DNA of 64,000 nt. Origin: Bacillota bacterium (GTDB lineage Bacteria; Bacillota; Ch66; Ch109). The stretch spans positions 62,001-126,000 of the forward strand of contig JABLWZ010000003.1 of assembly GCA_013178275.1 (NCBI GenBank), in the 5' to 3' direction. Positions 60,769 to 64,000 of the stretch are shown one piece after another; the first letter of the stretch is position 1; each line of letters starts with the position of its first letter. The position numbers and the translations under genes were made by a program. The notes below the pieces were generated by a model, which made no database searches, was not told the DNA's origin, and saw only the letters and a list, made by a program, of their open reading frames with translations.

Positions 60769-61203
60769 GTGGCTATTATTAACGGCAAGGTTTATGACTG
60801 GTCGGACGTGGCGGTTAAGCTTCCGGGCCTGGAGATTGAAGTCCAGGAAATCTCCTATGATGACGAGCTGGAAAAAGAGGCTGCCTATGGAAAAGGCAGC
60901 AGGCCCAGGGGGTACGGCACTGGCAACTATAAGTCAGAGGGTAAAATGAGCCTGCTTAAAGATGACTTTGACGATCTGGTTGCCTACTGCAAGCGGCGGG
61001 GAGTTTCGCTGTACAAGCTGGTTATCCCCAAAATCATTGTGAGTTATGCCAACCAGACCCAAAAGACCAAGACGGACGAATTGGACACGGTTACTTTCAC
61101 CAAGACCAGTCAAAAGAGTGCCCAAGGGGACAAGTCCCTAAAGGTGGACATGGACTTTATCATCGTCAACGGCGTCATCAGAGACGGCTTGAGCCCCGTT
61201 TAA
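60769..61203 (+). CDS. Tail tube protein (Mu gpM-like)
   Basis: A 144-residue tube protein: INGKVYDWSDVAVKLPGLEIEVQEISYDDELEKE, GTGNYKSEGKMSLL and DFIIVNGVIRDGLSP. GTG start behind AAGGAGGG. Directly follows the sheath, as in contractile phages. Confidence 0.87.
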   Translation: MAIINGKVYDWSDVAVKLPGLEIEVQEISYDDELEKEAAYGKGSRPRGYGTGNYKSEGKMSLLKDDFDDLVAYCKRRGVSLYKLVIPKIIVSYANQTQKTKTDELDTVTFTKTSQKSAQGDKSLKVDMDFIIVNGVIRDGLSPV

Positions 61204-61248
61204 ATGAGCGTTAATCCCAAAATAATTGACAAATAGGAGGAAAGAGAA

Positions 61249-61611
61249 ATGGAAGACAACAAGACAGCGGCAGAAACCCCGAAAGTAAAGAATGAAGCTG
61301 ATGCCTACAAAGCCAAGTATGGGAAGCTGTACCGGGTGAACGCAACCATTGAGCCGGACGATTCAACAACGGTTGAACTGACGTACTTGTTTAAAAAACC
61401 CGCCACGGCGTCTTACGACAGGTATGTCAAGAGCACGGCGCAGAGCCCGACAAAGGCGCTCAAGGCGTTTGTCCTTGACAACATCATCGAAGAGCAGCAG
61501 CAAAAGCTTGAGGCTGACCTGGAGGAATACCCGGCCCTGGCCCTTAGCGTTGGTGAAAAACTGCTGAACATGCTGGGGTTGTCTAAAGACATAAATTTAA
61601 AGCTGCTTTAG
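61249..61611 (+). CDS. Tail assembly chaperone, short form
   Basis: A 120-residue acidic protein (YLFKKPATASYDRYVKS, LEADLEEYPALALSVGEKLLNML), the zero-frame product. It would coat the tape measure while the tail grows. ATG behind AGGAGGAAAG. Confidence 0.82.
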   Translation: MEDNKTAAETPKVKNEADAYKAKYGKLYRVNATIEPDDSTTVELTYLFKKPATASYDRYVKSTAQSPTKALKAFVLDNIIEEQQQKLEADLEEYPALALSVGEKLLNMLGLSKDINLKLL

Positions 61612-61817
61612 AAGAGCAGCTCCGGGAGGTAAATAACAATTTCATTGAGGCCGGTTCACTTGAGATTTACAGGTATTTGCCTTCAGCTCTTCTAAAGAAA
61701 AGCGTGGGAGAGATGGACATCGAGGAGTTTTTGAGAGCCCTTGCTCAAGCGAGGTATATCCAGGAGCTTGAGAAAAACGTGGTGGCAAGGGCTATTTCAG
61801 AGGTCTTCTCGGAATGA
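61249..61817 (+). CDS. Tail assembly chaperone, -1 frameshift long form
   Basis: A -1 shift at AAATTTA (61,593-61,599) joins the first 117 codons to a second frame encoding ALEEQLREVNNNF, LEIYRYLPSALLKKSVGEMDI and QARYIQELEKNVVARA, ending at TGA 61,817. The extension has normal coding character, no start of its own is obvious, and tail chaperones of long-tailed phages use this device. Confidence 0.8.
61593..61621 (+). promoter_or_regulatory. Programmed -1 frameshift site with hairpin
   Basis: The slippery heptamer A-AAT-TTA in the zero frame is followed one base later by hairpin AGCTGCT/AGCAGCT (7-base loop). The zero-frame stop TAG lies in the loop. Confidence 0.8.
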
Positions 61818-61820
61818 AGA

Positions 61821-61853
61821 AACCGGCCTCTTTAGAAGGTCGGTTCTTTCCTT
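61821..61853. terminator. Convergent terminator between tail chaperone and moron
   Basis: AACCGGCCT pairs with AGGTCGGTT (one wobble). T-rich tracts follow on both strands (CTTTCCTT plus, TTTCTTC minus), so it can act both ways. The moron stop codon lies in the loop. Confidence 0.65.
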
Positions 61854-62077
61854 AAAATCCAGCTCTTGTATAAGATTGTGGCGTTCCTTGCTGACCGGAA
61901 AATACCCTCTTTCTTCTTGTCTAGGTGCTTACCTGCACATTGTTGGCCGCCTACCCACCAGGCGTAAGGAATGGCGTAAATAGTCAGGGGCACAAAGACA
62001 ATGAAGGATATAACAGCTCCGGCGCAGAGGGCGAAGACAACGAGTTTGAGGACGAACAAAAGACCTGCCAGCAGCAT
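61832..62077 (-). CDS. Antisense small membrane protein (moron)
   Basis: An 81-residue protein on the strand opposite to all late genes, with two membrane helices (LLAGLLFVLKLVVFALCAGAVI, FIVFVPLTIYAIPYAWWV) and a basic tail. ATG behind GGGAGGT; TATATT with CTGTCA 18 bp upstream could be its promoter. Own promoter, opposite strand and terminator mark it as a moron expressed in the lysogen; superinfection exclusion is a typical role but unproven here. Confidence 0.7.
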   Translation of the reverse strand: MLLAGLLFVLKLVVFALCAGAVISFIVFVPLTIYAIPYAWWVGGQQCAGKHLDKKKEGIFRSARNATILYKSWILRKEPTF

Positions 62078-62145
62078 GACATCAACCTCCCTTTTTTTAA
62101 AATATATCACAGATTAGTAATTTATGACAGGGGGTGAGAAGCACT

Positions 62146-64000
62146 GTGAGTTTAGACACGATTTTTAAATTAAGCGTTATCGTCGGAATGATTGACCACC
62201 TGACCGGCCCGATGGCAAGGGTCAACAGCTCGGTCGGCAACTCGGTCAGCAGCATTGACCGGCTTAATCAGTCCTTTGGCGAGATGAGCAAGACCGGGAT
62301 TGCAATGGCGGCGACAGGGGCTCAGATAACCGGCGCAGTGCTCTCGCCGGTAACGGCAACTTTTGAAACAAAGAAAGCTTTGGGGGAGCTTAAATCGGTA
62401 GGAGTCAAGGATTTACAAACACTCGAAAATGCGGCCAAAAGGTTTTCTGATACCTGGGCAGGAACTTCAAAAGCTCAATTTATAGGTGCTGCTTATGATA
62501 TCAAATCTGGCATTGCCTCCCTAAATGATGAAGCCGTTGCGAAATATACCGAAATCGCAGGCATAACGGCCAAGGGCACCAAGGCGACCATCGGAGAAAT
62601 GACGAGCCTTTTCGCTACAGGGTACGGCATATACAAAGATTTTTACAAGGATATGAGCGACATTGATTTCGGGGAGATGTTTGCGGCGGGGATTGGCCAT
62701 GCAGCCAACATCTTTAAAACGGACGGCCCGCAAATGGCTCAGGCAATCTCCTCCCTGGGAGCTGCCGCTACTTCTGCCAAAGTACCGATGGAGGAACAAT
62801 TTGCCATACTCGGTATGCTGCAGGCGACCATGAGCGGCAGCGAGGCCGGGACGAAATACAGGGCCTTCCTTCAATCGGCGGCAAGGGCCGGTGAAGAATT
62901 AGGTCTTAAGTTCACCGATGCGAACAATCAACTTCTATCCATGCCTGAAATCCTCGGACTGCTCAAAAGCAAGTTCGGAGATACGATGGATGCAGCCGAA
63001 AAGATGCAACTCCAAAAGGCTTTCGGCACGGATGAAGCCGTGGCAATGATTGACCTTATGTACAGCAAGACGGGCGAACTTCAGGACGGCATCTTGTCGG
63101 TGTATAACTCGATGGGCAAAGGCGTCAGCGAAGTCAGGGAAATGGCGAACGCAATCAATGACACCGAACCTGACCAATACCAAGTATTACGGCAACGTAT
63201 TCATAATGTGGCTGAGGAAATCGGGAATCAACTGCTCCCAACGGTCAACACGATGCTGCAAAGGGGTGAAGTGGTTCTTAACAAGGTAAGCGGATGGATT
63301 GCCGGGAATCAGCAACTTGTCAAGGTGCTTTCCCTGGTCATATTGACGATAGGACTCATCCTGACGGGCCTGGGGATTCTTATTACCGTTGTCGGCGGCG
63401 TGGGCCTGGTGTTCACAAAAACGGCGCAGATGGCGGGCGGCCTAATCTCTGGAATTAGGAATATGAGAAGCGGATTTGAAACGCTGAGGATTCATGCCAT
63501 GTATGCCGGGGATGCCATAAGGAGCGGGTTTTCCTCGGCTAGAACCCTGGCGTCATCGGCGGCAACGGGCATAAGGAACGTGGCGACATCCATCGTCAGC
63601 ATGGGGAGAGCTGCCGCTGTCAGCGGGGCAACTGCCGTCAAAAACTTTGTGCTCAGCATGGCATCAATGGCAAGGCAGGCGGTTGTCACGGCGGCCACGG
63701 CCATGCCGGGCCTGATAGCTTCAGTATGGTCTTTCACTGCCGCTTTGCTGGCTAACCCCATCACCTGGATTGTCATTGCGATTATAGCCTTGATAGCAAT
63801 CCTGGTGCTTTTGTGGCAGAACTGGGACACGGTTGTTAATTTCCTTCAGGGCGCTTGGAACTCTGCCGTCACCGGTATTGCCAACGGGTTTAACAGGGTG
63901 AGGGAAATATTCGCCAGCGGCATCCAGTGGATTAGGGACTTTATCACCGGGACATTGGGCTGGTTCAGGGAGGCGGGCTCCAAGATACTGACCACCTTCA
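62146..64000 (+). CDS. Tape measure protein (partial, runs off window)
   Basis: The frame opens at GTG behind CAGGGGGTGAG and is open to the end of the window (618 codons seen). It begins SLDTIFKLSVIVGMIDHLTGPM, followed by the TP901-type core (QFAILGMLQATMSGSEAGTKYRAFL, FGTDEAVAMIDLM) and several long hydrophobic segments (VLSLVILTIGLILTGLGILITVVGG, LLANPITWIVIAIIALIAILVLLW). It sets tail length and is injected with DNA. Confidence 0.93.
   Translation, partial: MSLDTIFKLSVIVGMIDHLTGPMARVNSSVGNSVSSIDRLNQSFGEMSKTGIAMAATGAQITGAVLSPVTATFETKKALGELKSVGVKDLQTLENAAKRFSDTWAGTSKAQFIGAAYDIKSGIASLNDEAVAKYTEIAGITAKGTKATIGEMTSLFATGYGIYKDFYKDMSDIDFGEMFAAGIGHAANIFKTDGPQMAQAISSLGAAATSAKVPMEEQFAILGMLQATMSGSEAGTKYRAFLQSAARAGEELGLKFTDANNQLLSMPEILGLLKSKFGDTMDAAEKMQLQKAFGTDEAVAMIDLMYSKTGELQDGILSVYNSMGKGVSEVREMANAINDTEPDQYQVLRQRIHNVAEEIGNQLLPTVNTMLQRGEVVLNKVSGWIAGNQQLVKVLSLVILTIGLILTGLGILITVVGGVGLVFTKTAQMAGGLISGIRNMRSGFETLRIHAMYAGDAIRSGFSSARTLASSAATGIRNVATSIVSMGRAAAVSGATAVKNFVLSMASMARQAVVTAATAMPGLIASVWSFTAALLANPITWIVIAIIALIAILVLLWQNWDTVVNFLQGAWNSAVTGIANGFNRVREIFASGIQWIRDFITGTLGWFREAGSKILTTF

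Larger units (their letters stand above)
40091..64000 (+). mobile_element. Mu-like transposable prophage, left end to tape measure
   Basis: Gene order and families match phage Mu: repressor, Cro/Ner-like protein, MuA, MuB, Gam, GemA, Mor, then gp27-gp28 terminase, gp29 portal, gp30, protease, major head protein, gp36-37, sheath, tube, chaperone and tape measure. The left end begins TG within a host gene. The right end lies beyond the window. Confidence 0.93.

Overview
The window looks like a chromosome segment of an anaerobic, probably spore-forming, S-layered Firmicute of the Desulfotomaculum/Pelotomaculum/Syntrophomonas kind. This is inferred from strong Shine-Dalgarno sites with frequent TTG and GTG starts, SLH-domain surface proteins, a DUF3231 gene, a Tat-exported [FeFe] hydrogenase with a cytochrome b anchor, three cobalamin riboswitches and a Mu-like phage of Firmicute type. 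No rRNA or tRNA gene was seen.

Layout. (1) 1-3.9 kb: the end of a conjugative or integrative element, with a VirD4/TraG coupling-protein gene split by a group II intron whose 5' end lies left of the window. (2) 4.5-22.4 kb: a cobalamin regulon in three riboswitch-led units. Unit one has a cobalamin adenosyltransferase, an ABC-2 transporter pair, a tandem nitrilase, an SLH-anchored alpha/alpha-barrel protein, a DUF4430 (transcobalamin C-terminal-like) protein, an ECF S component and a seven-repeat surface propeller. Unit two has a 994-residue protein joining barrel, two DUF4430-type domains and SLH repeats, then EcfT and a fused EcfA1-A2. Unit three is metE. Together they suggest a cell-surface corrinoid capture system, built like animal transcobalamin/intrinsic factor, that feeds a dedicated ECF importer.

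(3) 22.5-33 kb: a radical SAM protein, NikR, malic enzyme, an iron alcohol dehydrogenase, a small ribbon-helix-helix-like protein, the periplasmic hydrogenase operon and a CbiMN-Q-O nickel/cobalt ECF transporter. A direct-repeat operator, GTRRCAC-N14-GTRRCAC, occurs upstream of malic enzyme, twice upstream of the hydrogenase and once upstream of cbiM. (4) 33-36.8 kb: an insertion hot spot. A tauE/safE-type gene is split by a 1,348-bp element with 30-bp inverted ends and a perfect 8-bp target duplication whose only visible gene is DUF3231. An IS5-type element cuts the same gene again.

(5) 37-40.1 kb: a sugar kinase and ribose-type ABC importer whose binding-protein gene is cut off by (6) a Mu-like prophage from about 40,091 to beyond the right edge. 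The prophage has repressor and Cro-like regulators, MuA and MuB transposition proteins, Gam, GemA, amidase, Mor, holin, terminase, portal, head and contractile-tail genes, and a tape-measure gene that runs off the window. Extra features are a C-type-lectin-fold protein that looks like a diversity-generating retroelement target followed by a GRNA-loop hairpin, a programmed -1 frameshift in the tail chaperone gene, and an antisense membrane-protein moron.
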